Source of the DNA: Opisthocomus hoazin
Taxonomy: Eukaryota > Chordata > Aves > Opisthocomiformes > Opisthocomidae
DNA: 64,000 nt
NCBI RefSeq assembly: GCF_030867145.1
Contig: NC_134433.1
Location: 8,941,216 to 9,005,215, forward strand
Direction of reading: 5' to 3'
Positions 1 to 52,708 of this stretch are shown piece after piece. Made by a program: the position numbers and the translations under genes. Within the stretch, counting starts at the first letter, position 1. Every line of letters starts with the position of its first letter. Under the pieces are notes generated by a model. It saw nothing but the letters and a program-made list of their open reading frames with translations, made no database searches and had not been told where the DNA came from.

Positions 1-40479
<40,479 letters not shown>

Positions 40480-41995
40480 AGCCACCCGGCTGTTGCAGGC
40501 TGGTCACTCGCGTGCTGCTGCTCTTGTACCCATCGTGGTGTTGTCTAGCACACATCTGCCCTCATCGCCAAGTCTGGGGCCTGCAAAGTGGGGAAAATAG
40601 AAAACCAAACTCAAAATGGACCAACCCAGAGAATCAGAAAGGAGGAACAGAGCAGCAATAAGGAGAAGAGCGAGTCCTCGGGCAGCGCGGCTGGCAGAGG
40701 GCTGGCTCGGCCTCGTGGGTGGCTGCATTCCTCGTGCAAGGTGTCCGTGTGCTCCTCCGTGTGTGCCTTGCTCTCTCCACTTGTGCTTCATGTGTGGGCT
40801 TTGTAGTTGGGTGTCTTGGCCGATGCATGTGGTTTTATTTGTAATGCAGCAAGCCAAGCATCATCTCGTGGGTTGTTTGCCCCTGAGACTTTTTCCTTGC
40901 TTTTTTGCATTCTCTATCTCAAGCAGCAGGAAAAAAAAATTCCATCGGAGCCAGGTCTTATATCAGAGGGCAACTGTTTTATTTAATACACAGGTAAAGC
41001 ACTCCTGTATACCATCCTGCTCCTGTTGGAGTTGACAGCAAAATTTCTATGGATATCAGTTAAATGAGGCTGAGATCTTCCTTTTGGAGTGGGCACTGTC
41101 ACTCTCTATGCCTTTTGTTCTCTTTTTTCCCTTCTCTTCTTATCCCTCATTTTTGCACAGTGTAAATCCTGCCAGCATCGATGGCTTTAGTCAGGACAGT
41201 GTCGTAAAACAGACGTAGTACACGGTATTCCCTGTAGTGTGCAATGAGCCTTGGAACATCGTAGAGATCTGGAGCACTGGGAGATGCTGTTACATGGAAA
41301 AGCTTAGTGCGCCGAGGACGTCTGCTGACCAAGCATGCGCTCCCCAAAAGCTGGGACTGCACCCAGTCCTGTGCACAGATGTGGTTCTCGGAGCTGAAGA
41401 AAAGTGGCAGGTTTGGGGTTTATTTTATTTAAGAGTGACTTCCTTTCCCTCACTCATCTCTTAGCTCCTTTTAAAATTTATGTACCTGATGCTTTTAAAC
41501 TCTAATTTCCTGATAAATGACCCAAACTGGGAGAGCTCCCTAGGATGGAAATTGTCAGTGGAGAGTTTTTAGACTAAGGAAAGCTACAGAACACAAATTA
41601 CATCAAAACTTGATCTTTTGGGTTTTTAAGGCTTTAATTCTTAATTTTATTTTTACTCTAATTTTTATGCACGTGCTGATGCTGCTATTTTATCCATAGA
41701 TTGCTTCTAAACTTGGGATTAGAAGCTTCATCTCTACAGTTTGACATCAGGTGAGAGATTGCACTTAAAAGAGCAAATGCAGCTGTTTCAGTGGCTGTTG
41801 ACTGTACAGACTGTGTGTATAATCAAGAGTTTCACTCTTGCACTTAGAGAGTAAAAAACAGTGACATCAATCCATCAAAATATATGTCAGTATTTTCCCT
41901 TGAGCTTTATGGGGTCTGAACGTGCCCCTAGGAAGCGAATGGGATTGGATTCTTATTTTATAGTACTTAAATAAAGGACATGATTAAATTTGGTT
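40480..41995 (+). other. CAMKK1: CAMKK1 3' UTR (proximal form)
   Basis: Follows the stop codon and becomes AT-rich after about 41460. It ends near a consensus poly(A) signal at 41970 with a U-rich stretch (ttattgtctttttttagg) about 40 nt downstream. The extent is inferred. Confidence 0.5.
41970..41975 (+). terminator. CAMKK1: Candidate CAMKK1 poly(A) signal AATAAA
   Basis: AATAAA in 'tacttaaataaaggacatga', the first canonical signal I noticed after the CAMKK1 stop, with a U-rich downstream element. Confidence 0.5.
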
Positions 41996-44900
41996 CCTAC
42001 ATAATCATCTTATTGTCTTTTTTTAGGTTAATCCTGAGGGCTTGGGACTTTCAGTCCCCTAATTTTTTGTGCGAGGGGATATGTGTGTGAGGATAGTTGG
42101 TAGTGACTGGTGTACTGGTGTTCCCATTCTGTTTTCTGCAGTCTAGTTTGGTGGTTCCCAATGTTTTTCTAACTGGGCTTTGCTGTCGGTGCCTTCTGCT
42201 CCCTGTCCCCAGGCTGCCGCCTCCCCTCGCTTGTCTTTGGTCGCCTCTGGGATGCCCAGAAGCAGTCACCAGCCTGGGCTCTGCCCCACGTCTCACCTGT
42301 AAATACTGGCAAGTTGGGAAATAATATTGTAGCTGATGTATTTTCTTAAGGAGATCTTTAATTTTTAAAACAGGCAAAGGGATTATGTCCTGTAAACGTT
42401 ACTGCTCTGGGCCTGTGCTCTGCATCGCTTGCATCCAGAGGATAAATCCTGCCTGCATTTGTGCATCAGCCTGCACCAACCGTGTGCTCAGCCTGCACCA
42501 ACCGTGTGCTCAGCATTCTCTGAGGATGGTGGTCCTGCTTCGGCAGGGATGGAGGCGTGGAAGGTCTGAGAGCACAGAGGGGGCTCTGCAAACGCGGGAG
42601 GAGGGACTGGCCAGGAGGAACCGCTGCCTGCAGAGGAGAGGGTCTCTGGATGTGACCTGGTCTGTGCTGGGGACAAAGCGCTGGGGTGCCACTGGGTCGT
42701 AGTAGGAGCAAACTGTCTGTCCTCTAGTTTGTGGAAAAATGGGCTCTCTCCAGCTGGTGCCTCCAGGGCTGGCCATGGCGGAGCTCTGCTGCAGCAGGAC
42801 GGGGCTGCCAACGGTGAGGAGGATGGGAGCGATGCTGGGTGAGCCCCAGCCTGCGCAGAGGGGTGACCTCAGGACAAGGACACAGCTCAGCAAGTCACCT
42901 TAGCCCTGGGAGAAAAGGGAGTACCAGTAATCCTTATCCCCATGGCTCTTCCGAGGTCTAAGAAATACCTGAGTCGTGCTCAAACAGCTCTAAGACTGAC
43001 AAAAGAGGGGTTATTTATTGTATTTTTAATATATGGCAAGAATAATCTGGGGATTGAGAGACACTTTGCTAATCCATCCAGTGGTTGAGGTTATTCCAGT
43101 AATGACCAAGGCGATGGGAGCTAGCGGGGCACAGCTGCTGGAAGACTGTTCTCAGCCTCAATTAATGCCACCAAACAAATGATCATTCACAAATTAGCTC
43201 TACATCATGTTCCTTTAGTGTAGCTGGAGTGCTGCTTCAGTTTTGGAGGGGAATGGGGGAGATGGGTGGTTTTTATGATTATCCCAAAACCTACTTTGAA
43301 AAAATTGCCATTTCTGCTGAAAGCAATCCTTTTGGACCTGTTTCCACAGGTCCAAGAAGCAACCAGAGTTGTACAGCTGAGCTGGTGTCATACCTTGTTT
43401 CTCCAGGTATCTGCCAGCCTTGTGGGTCTTTCCTTTATACCTCCAGAAACCATCCGTATCGCGTTGCGGACAGCAGCCTGAAAACGTGCATGAAATGAAA
43501 TGAAAAAGGTGCACTAGCAGCAAGAGAAACACTCGGATTTATTCAAAGGCTTGGTAGGACTCCTGCAAAAATACGCTCTGCTTTTCGCTTAGCTGAAGGG
43601 AAATCCTTGCTTGTTTATGTGCATGTAAGGGCAGCTCGGAGCCACGCTGTTTCTGCTCTGAAGAAAGGAAGAGACTAAGGAGGTAGTATTTATTAAAAAA
43701 TAAGCATCTCCGGCCAGCCAACCCTCTTATCTGTTCAGGAAAGTCTTTCTCTGTAGCTGGGTGGCTAAATATTTGCCTTGCTTCTCTCTGTGAATGAGGG
43801 GATGAGGTTTGGCGTGGCAGGGCTCCTCCGAGCAGTGAGAAGAGCTGGCGTGGGCACGCTCTGATGGTTTTCTACATGCTCTGTATTTCCCCCTCCAAAC
43901 CCTCGCTTGTCTGTGGTGTCCCTGGAGCGCCGGCATCCTGCGATAAGAGATCCCGCGGTGCTCTGGCTGCATTAGCTGGGCTCTGCGTCCCGGGAGGGCT
44001 CCTCTTTCCCCCGCCGCCTGATGGCACGGCCAGCTCTGCTCAGGTGTAGTTGGCTTTTCCAGCCTGTGGATGGGCCCAGATTGAGAGAGCTTGAAGGAAA
44101 TCTCTCTGTTGGGGAACCGCATATCTTTTTGATCTCCAGGAGGTAGATTTCTCTCTGTCTTGCTCAATTAATACCTACAGGCCTTTGGTTTGGGAGGCAG
44201 TGCTAAGTAAAAATCCTGGTTTAGTCTTTAGTGTCTGGTGTGGAGGAATACTGCAGTGAAGGTCTTTAACCCTTTGGGGAGGAAAACATCGCTATAAATG
44301 TCACATTTGCAAATAAATGAGGTTTCCAGCTCTTTAATGACGTATTGCGGCACGCGAATGGGTGGATGGAGAACCACTCACGGTGCTGATAAAGCTGCCT
44401 CCCCCAGCTGTGCCCACGCAGGGGCTCTGCTTTGGGCAGTGGTTCCCGGGGACGTGTCAGTGAGAAACCACAGCGTGGGCAGCCGAGGCGCAGCCAGCGC
44501 CAGGAGCCCGGGCTTGCGAGAGAAGCTAAATCACCTGCAGCAGTGAGTGTGACTGGACTGTGATTATTTTTTATTTTTTCAGTGCCTTGAGACACAAGAG
44601 GCAAGCTGCACAGCAGAAGACTGGGTTTTCTGAAAGATCGAATGCCACAAATGTCTGATATTTTTTCTTCATTGTCATTTTGAGGGTGGGTGAGTCAGGC
44701 CTGTCCGTTGCTGGTCATGGTGGCATCAGTTACGTATCTTGGTCATGTCCTGTCTGGATGGTGCTTCACTTCTTGTACCTTGCAGGTTAGAGAAATCTTT
44801 GAGTTTCAGAGCTGAAAGGGCACCTGGAGGTTTGTGCCCAGTCAGTGGTGCACGGGTGGGCTGCAGGCTTGGAGGCGCGGGGGGGCTGCTGCCTGCATCG

Positions 44901-46640
44901 GGTGCCGCCACGGGCTGCTGCCCTTCCCCGCTGCGGAGAGAGGCTGGGGGTTGGAGATGGAAAATGTGGCAGGTTTGGGTACCTTCTCCTTGCACGTCCC
45001 CTGTGATACACCACGGGAGGACACCCGATAAGCACGGGGTCTCTGGAGCCCAGCACGCTCCTGCCGCCATGCCCTGTTCTGTGCCTGCCCGTTGCCTTCG
45101 GCAGGTCGTCGGCTCCCCTGCTGCATGCCAGCAGCTGGGCCCCAAGGCAAGCAAAACCCTGAGCGTAAATACAGCCCCAGCTCCGCACGGCGTGGCGACA
45201 GCCCAGGCTGCCTTGTTCAGGGTCCTAGGGAGAGCGGTTTGACAAATGCTTGAGAGCATTCGCTGCCCTGGAAAAAATATTCCTGGGGAAAGCAACAGGG
45301 AAGGCGGGAGCAGCTGGTGGTCGGGCAGCGGTGGGGTTGGCCATGGGAAAGCTCATTCTGTGCACAGCCACATCCAAAGGGAACCTGGTGAGGGGACTGC
45401 GTAGCTGCTCCACGCAAAACGAATGGCAGCTCAGTGAAACGACTCGCAGAACAGGCTTTAGTTCCTTATTTATTGCCAGACTTGCAGGGGAGAGCCGGTG
45501 GGAGGAATTTTCTGTTCCTTCACCATGGCTCCATATCCTGAAGCCATCAGCAGCACTGCAGCAGGGGCAGATGGAGGGTTTGTTCTCCATTTTTGTGGTG
45601 CCTGGCTGGGGGAACTTGTTTGTGCTCTCTGGCTCAGTGCTTTTCTTCTCACACCTTGCCCAAGAAACCCATGATCTTCACCCCACCAGCCACAGGCACC
45701 GGCTCTCACTGAGGGTCCTGGCTGCCCTCGCTCATGCTCAGAGCCCCTCATCCCCCGCTGGCTGCAGCGGGCAGTGTCCCATAGCGGTGCTTTGGGCTTT
45801 CTTGCACCAAACAGCACCATCGGACATGTGAGAAGCTGTTGCAGGATTGCAAGGTATCCTTGGGTGGTGCAGCTAGTGCAGGGGCTCCAGAACAGACACA
45901 GCAAGGGCTGCTGTCTGGGCAGCCTGGCTGTGCGAGCTACAGGGATCATTTATGGCCTTGGAAACCTTCATCAGTGATTTCCAGGCGCAAGAGCCCACAT
46001 CTTCAGGATTTTGCGCTAGCCACTCAGTATTCTTGTTCTGTGACAGTAAAAGTCGGTGCTCCTTTGGGGCCCGCGATCTCACATTTGTGTCGGATGGTGA
46101 TGGCAGGCAAGGCGGGCTCCTTCTTGCCTGGAGGGGATGGGGATCTCGGTGAATTTGAAAACATTTCCAAAGGAAGGAGGACTGTGCTGCGGTGCTGGGG
46201 GGTCCTGCTGAGAGTGTGAGCACATCAGGTGTCCAGCAGGAACGCTGGGGTCCAGCAAGCAGATTGTGGGGTTTTGTGTGTATCTGTAGCTTAGTTCGGG
46301 TACCAAACTTCTCCACTTTACCAGGGCACATTTGCAGTGGTGTTTGCTGAGCAAAGCAGTGAAAGGGATTTCTTTTCTGGCCCAGAGCCTCCTACAGGAG
46401 ACCATGCTCTGATCAGGTCCCTCCCAACCTGAATTAACCTGGATTATCCCACGGCCCTGTTACTCTGAACACAGACTCCCTTGGGACCAGGGGAAGAAAG
46501 GAGCTCGAGAGCTTAGTCGCTGCCTTCCAACCTCCCTTCCCCGAAGGAAAGCCTTTTATGCTCAGTCTCGCAGACACCCAGGCCCTCAGTCAGTAACCAC
46601 AAGCCATCAGTCAAAGTGTGCAAAAAAAATAAGTAATATA
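41996..46640. other. Region downstream of CAMKK1, no recognised gene
   Basis: Either distal 3' UTR or intergenic DNA. It contains a 22-bp duplication (42466-42509). At about 46403-46430 'caggtccctcccaacctgaa' recalls a CR1 3' end but is too short to call. Open frames of up to 189 codons (44726-45295, minus) are matched by open frames on the other strand and look like a GC effect. Confidence 0.6.
42466..42509. repeat. 22-bp perfect tandem duplication
   Basis: tcagcctgcaccaaccgtgt plus gc occurs twice in a row (42466-42487 and 42488-42509). Confidence 0.95.
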
Positions 46641-46960
46641 AATTAAAGAAAAAATAAATTGCAACTTTCGAGGATATAATTTGGATCCTCTGTGCTGTAA
46701 TTTTGCTGCTGTTTCTGATTTATAGGCCTGTTCTGTTAGGATTTAAGTCTCTTGTTACACTTGATGTTAAATATATGACCCTGTATGTACTCTGCTATGA
46801 CTCGAGCATGATGTATATGCACTCAGTACTGTGATGGCACGTGGCCATTACACTGTAAATATGTACCATGAATAGAGAGGCTATTTTTTGCATGCTTTTG
46901 TACTCTAGAACTGAAGAGACAATGACAATAAAGTCCACAGAAATGACCCTTGGCGTAAGT
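46640..46960 (+). other. 3'-end-like block with Pumilio motif and poly(A) signal
   Basis: AT-rich plus-strand segment with an exact Pumilio element tgtaaata (46854-46861) and AATAAA at 46927-46932, followed by GT-rich DNA (ggcgtaagtgggg). It looks like the end of an mRNA. It may be a distal CAMKK1 3' UTR end, giving a UTR of about 6.4 kb, or the end of another transcript. Confidence 0.4.
46927..46932 (+). terminator. Candidate distal poly(A) signal AATAAA
   Basis: AATAAA in 'caatgacaataaagtccaca', in a 3'-UTR-like context. Confidence 0.4.
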
Positions 46961-47539
46961 GGGGTTCCTGACGCGCTTGCTGCTGGCTCTCGCGTGCTTT
47001 CTGCTGTTCAGGCCCACTCTGTGCTTTTAGCAGCGGCAAAGAGGGGCTGAACGGGCTTCCACCGCTCCTTTTGTCCCTGTGCTTCCCCCGTTGGGCTTCT
47101 CCCTGGACAAAGAGGCTCAGGGACCTGTCGTGCTGCGGTACCACATCATCTACATGTACTACATCGGTACAGCAGCTTGCCGTAACGCGACCTGAGAAGT
47201 TGTCTTGCCTTAATTGCATTTGCTTCCGAAGAAATGTGCGATTTGCTTTGAAAAAGAGGGGTTGTCCTGGGCTCGAGCTGACTCAGCATGGTTGTGGAAA
47301 TCCCAGCAAAACCCAGGCTTGTCTGGGGCTGCTGGGCAGGACTGGCCAGCCCATCCCACGGTGCGCTGGGCACCTTCCTCCAGGTAAGGCATGCGGAGGC
47401 ACCGCACTCTTCTTGCTTTTATAACACCAAAAAAGAAAGAAAAAAGAAGGTGAGGGCATCTGCCTCATCACCTGTCATTAATGTTCAGCCCAAACAGACA
47501 CACGATGGGCTCAGTAACCACTCATGCTAAACACCCCCC

Positions 47540-47830
47540 TTAACGCACCGGCACAGGAACCGCGAGCACCCTCTGAGACGGAACGTGAACGGACGCGCGG
47601 TACAAAGCACTTGTAGCGAACCGGGCGTCTCGTCCGTTCACCGAGATCTCCCGGGCGTTATCTGTTCTCCTGACGCCTTCGCAGCCTGTTCCCGAGCACC
47701 GCGGCGGGCTGCCCGCGAGGAGCCCAGTCCTGGGCGCGAGGGAGCAGCCGGGCCGGGTGTCCCCGAGCCAGCCCATCGCGCCGGGGCACAGTGCTCAGTC
47801 CTTGGCTGAGCGAACCGCGCTCGGCTTCCC
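47540..47830. promoter_or_regulatory. Orphan CpG island
   Basis: CpG is very frequent here (for example ggacgcgcgg, cgagcaccgcggcgggc, catcgcgccgg), roughly one per 10 bp by eye. CpG depletion is evident on both sides. No recognised gene starts here. It lies between the 3' ends of CAMKK1 and MIS12, so it could be the promoter of an unannotated transcript or simply a GC-rich microchromosomal patch. Confidence 0.6.
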
Positions 47831-50800
47831 CTCCCCATGAGCTGATTTTTTGGGGGACAGAAATGGGGAAACCAAAACCTTTCCAGCCAGGAATGGTCTC
47901 ACACACCGGCCCAGGTCTTCAGTGAAAGTACGTGGAAAAAGACGACACCTGGGTGCACCGTATCCCGCAGCGCGATTTCCCAGCAGAGCTGGGCTGTTGG
48001 CCGTTGCGTTGTCGGGAGGGGATGCGCTGGGGGGTGAACGCTCAGTTTTGCTGAATCCCCCGCGTTGTTTCTGGGGGGGCTTTGCCGTTTTATCTGCTTC
48101 AGCAAAGTCTCCAATGTGGGCGTCGCTTAGGAAATCCCTAACCTCCCTTTCCTCCCTCCCTGAAGAAAGCAGGAGCCACTCTGTGCTCTGAGCCAGCTGC
48201 CGTGAGCTGGGAGACTCGTCCGGTCACAGAACTGGCCCGGTCTGAGCCGCTCCTTGCCTCTCCCCAGACGGCTGGCAGAGAACGAGGCGCGGCCGTGCGT
48301 CGCATCAGGCTGTTACAGCTTCGTTTCCCTGCTCTGCTCGAGCAGCAGCCTGCACGCCGAGAGGACCACTGGTGTTTCCCAGCACAACCTGCCATTTATT
48401 TCACAAACGCTGGGCAAAAAGCACTTGGTGGCCCCGTTACTTGTAACAAAGGACACAGCGATTACCTTCTTCTGGGTACAGCCCCATTCAAAGCAGAGAG
48501 GGTTTTTTCCTGAATTTTACAAGCCATGCAGCTTTGGTTCTCACCTGGGGATGCTTATTCCTAACAAATCTGGTCTTTTGCATTTTTGCTACGGGAATGA
48601 TCCTCTCCAGCGTGGTGATGAGGACGGGCGGCTGTGGCTCTCCCAAAATCACGGCAGGAATGGCCGGGGTCGGCAGCTGCCGGGGCCATGGGCTGGCCCG
48701 GTGCTGGAGACGGGGATGTGCTCCACCACCAGCGCCCACGGGCCCACAGCAGCCACTGAATATCGCTTCAAATTTTTACCCTCCTTTTTTCCATCCCCTC
48801 AGCTGGGTTTCCTAGCTTCTTTCTGGCACGCCAACGCCAGATCAGTGACCGAGGAGCTGAAACTCCCTGTGGGGCTGGGTCGTTCAGTACCGCGGCGATC
48901 CGACCAGCCGAGCCTTCGTGGTTCAGGAAGGCACCACGCTGCTGTGTGCTGCCGGAGAAGCGATTCGTCTGATAAGCTCAGAAAAACATGCCCAGATGTG
49001 CCCCGGTGCCATAGCAACGGGGCTGAACCTGCTGCACCACGACAGGAAGGAGAACGGCTCCGTGAGAGGGACCGGCAGAGGCTGGGGTGTGCGAACGGGG
49101 ACTTCGAGGACTCGTTAGTGCACGAGCGCTTTTGCTGATTAATGCTATCACCCACTCCCACGCTGGGTGGATCGGTACCCCAGCGTTTTGTCAGGGAGTA
49201 AAGGAAATACTGAACGCACGTAATTGCTCGTTCCCCCGGGATGCGGCATCCCAGCCCCAGTGGGTGCATCACGTCGCTGCCACCGTCGCGCATCCAGCCC
49301 CGAGCCGGGGTCAGTGGCGGGGCCCAGGCCAGTAAACGCCCCCGACAGCCCTCGCCCGGTCCGGGAAGGGTTTTCTCCGTGTATTCGTGGTCATTTCAGG
49401 ATCTCACTGGGGACTCGATTTGGGTTTTCATCCAGCCAGCTAAATGGCTTGAAAGCCCCTCCCCTCATTTTCTTTTAAATGGGCTGCGTTTCAAAACGGA
49501 TTTCTCGAGCAGTACATTATAATTTAGTGCTTATTATAATATTCATTAAGAGCTGACTTCTGCTGTAGCATTACACCAAATACTAATTATTAGAAATTAA
49601 GGTGACAGGAGGGAATAACATTCTGAATTGTGTAAGTAGGGGTAATAACAGCCTGGGAGGGAGAAGAGAGGCAAAGCAGCAGGAGAATTTCTTTTCTGCG
49701 GGGAAACGAGAGGTGATCAAATCCCCAGCAGCAGGCGGACGGGAGCCGTGGCTGCCCGGGCTGGGGGTGTGCGGTGAGGGGCCAGACTGGGGAGCTGCTG
49801 GGGGAAGGGGACAAAAATAATCCGAGCAGCTGGCGGGTGCGAGGGCAGCAAGCAGAGGGGCTGCAGGCGGGCGACCACCGGGTCCAAAGTGTCCGGTTTG
49901 CGGGCATTGCTGTCTGGCAGGGTCCACACAGGGAAACCAGCTCCAAAGGCTCAGTCTTGCCTTGACATTACTTCTCCAGTTCGTTTGCTTCTTTTATTCT
50001 CTTTTTTTTTCCTTTGCAGGATGAAATTAAGTCTCCTGTGATGATTTCCAGCAGCAGAGGGGAAGACGCGTCTGCTGGGTCTGGTATCAGATGCGGGGTG
50101 CGTGTGCGTACGAGCTGCAGGGTTGGGTGCTGGGGAGCAGTCGCTGCTCAGGCTTTGGGCACAGTCCAGCTACAAACGGGCGGTGGTTTTGAAAGCAAAA
50201 GCCTGAGTCCTTAGTTACAGCCGAGCTGGAGCGAAACCAACCTCTGAATCACATTTTTTTTTGATTACCAGCTCGGCCTTGGGAGCCGCGACTGCCACCT
50301 AAAGCTGCAGCGTTGGGAGGACGGGTGCAGGGCAGGGCGAACGGCCGGGGAAGCACCCAAAGCGCGAGGGACGTGGCTTTTCCTCTCCCCAGTGAAGGGC
50401 GAGCCATCAGCCCTCAGAAGACACAGCCCCAACTGGGAGTAACCCCGTCACAGACTTCACCCTTCCTTGTCATCCGCGCTGCTCCGCGCCACGCTGCGCC
50501 GCCGCCTCCCAGGCGTCCCGCCAGCAGAGGCTGTTCAATCACGCTCCCTCTTTCCTATGGTTTAATTAACGGGAGGGGGGAAGGAGGGGAAAATCTTGTA
50601 CATGCAAGGGACCCCTTTGTTGCCCGACACTTCCAGGTTTATTCCTTTCTCCTCCTTGAGTAGGAAAACACCATTTATCGTGCTCTTTCCTAAAGCAGTT
50701 TCCAGAGAGGTCCAGCAAACACGGCCAGGAGCCATCAGCAGCCAAGCCCTGACCGAGTTTCTTCGCCTGAGTAAATCAGCGTTTTGCCACTAGCGTGCTC

Positions 50801-52700
50801 TGAACGCCCATTTTCCACGCCCCATTTATTTTAACGCAGGGAGGGCAGCAGCAGGGCAGCTCGCCGTAAATCCCACCGAGGTGCTCGGCGCTTTCCCTCC
50901 CACCCGATTTTCCAGCGTGCGATGAGCAGACACCTTAGGGGTGAGCCGCCACGCACAGCAGCCGCAAGAACTCGCATCCCCGCGGTGCCTCGCAGCGCCC
51001 GCCTGCCGCCCTGCCCCGATCTCGGGGGTTTTTTGGCAGGGGAGGTTCTCAGGGCTGTGTTTCAGGGAGGGGGATGCTCTTGCTTACTCTGGGCCAGCCA
51101 AAATCCCTGTGAAAGAAAAATTTTTGGCATAACAGGTTTGTTTGTTTTTCTTGTCATTATAAAGGGATGGTGTCGCAGGAGCATCTCCTCCCCACCCTGT
51201 TGGTCCCATCAGCCCTGCTGTGGGACAGGGACGGGGACAGCAGCCCCGAGCCACCATGGGATCGACAGCAAGGGAGGGAGCTGACCCATCGCCAGCTTGA
51301 GGTGAAGCAATTAAAGCGTGTGGCTGCCACCGGCGCTTCCTGCCTGTAATTAAAGCTTTTAATGAGGAGGCATACGGTAACACCCTCCCCAGCCCCAGGC
51401 TGAAGTTTTGCCAGGTTTGGGTTTATTAGTGGCTGCTAATTACACCGTCAGGCAGCATATATGCCAAGGAGGGCTGCACCACCTGGCCCCGAGTGCTTGA
51501 ATTGGCCGTGAAAGCTGCCACAAAAATTCTTAATTTATCTTATTTCCCCTTGCACTGGGAATGGAATGCCCAGGTGTCTGCAGGACATTCTGGGGACACC
51601 ACCACCCCCTGGACACAGAGCCGGCTCCTTCCCCACTGCACCCGACCCCCTCCTCCGTGCGTGGGGGCTGCAAAGCCGGCTGCACGTCCTCCCCGCAGCC
51701 AGCGAGGGCTTTCTATTCCTTGAGGTGAGTTCTGCTGAAAATCTGACAGTCCTGGTAGCCGCAGTGGGGCTCGAAGCCCTTTCCCATCCCGACAGCGCAC
51801 CCGGCTGCTGGGATGGCCTCAGCCCCGACAAGCCTCGGCGCTCCCGCGTGTCCCCGGACCCGAAGTGGGTGTTACCCCGGTAAGACAACCAGTGGCTTCA
51901 TTCCCCTTCAGCCTCAGCTCTGCTGCCGGGGCATTTGGTGGACCAAGCGCACGACAGTAAGGCTGCTTTACTTCTACAAAAGGCTCTTGCTAACATTTTA
52001 CACCTGCTGGTTATATTTTTTTACATTGGGTCTTGTAAAGTACCTCGCTCCCAGCCTGGGGCTCTTTGAATCTTCCAGCTCCATGCAATCATTTAGGGAA
52101 GACGAACGTTAAAATCAATTACGGGGAAGTTCTCCTCGTTCTTTAAAAGCTGATCCCAGGTCCAGCTCCTGCAGCACCCTGGCCCCTCCTGCCTCGTGCC
52201 TGGACCACTGTCACCGAGGGGACGCGTGCCAAGGCCATCACTGCTCTGACGTGCCAGGTCAGCCTCCGCGAGGGACCGGAGCCCATGGAGAGTGGGACAA
52301 GGACGGACAGAGAGGCCACTGCGGACGGGGTCAGGGGATGCTGAACTGCTCACCAGCAGCTGGACCTTGAGGGGCCCCACAAATGCGCGAGCACTGGTGG
52401 GGCTGGGAAAGCTCCTGCGATGCCGTTGGAACCCGCAGCTGAAGGATGAGCTGCTGCAGCAGCAGGGGAAGCAGGAAAGAAAACCCCTTCACCGGACGCC
52501 GTAACGCTGCGTGAGTGCCTGCGGTTGATCCCAGGGGATTGCCCGGGCCCGGGGAGCTGCCCTGGCAATGTCTGTTTAAAGATACCGCTTTTACCAAGCT
52601 GATTCCAGAGGAACTCTTCAGGAGTTGGAGAAGAAAGAACTGCAAAGTGTATTTTATGCTTTTAGTACTTTTTTTTTTAATTGCAGTAACTTCTAGATTA
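47831..52700. other. Gene-free GC-rich interval
   Basis: No recognised gene. It contains a 294-codon plus-strand frame (48254-49138) with no recognisable domain and an exon-like segment after a strong acceptor at 50000-50021. Other long frames occur on both strands, as expected in CpG-rich DNA. A plus-strand AATAAA also occurs near 52915. Confidence 0.55.
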
Positions 52701-52708
52701 TTCACAAG

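Noticed and set aside
44726-45295. 189-codon minus-strand open frame downstream of CAMKK1
   Set aside because: The plus strand over the same interval is also open for 167 codons. No recognisable domain; it looks like a GC effect.
46340-46450. Possible CR1 3' end ('caggtccctcccaacctgaa')
   Set aside because: Only about 30 bp resemble CR1, with no supporting ORF2 fragment and no terminal octamer repeats.
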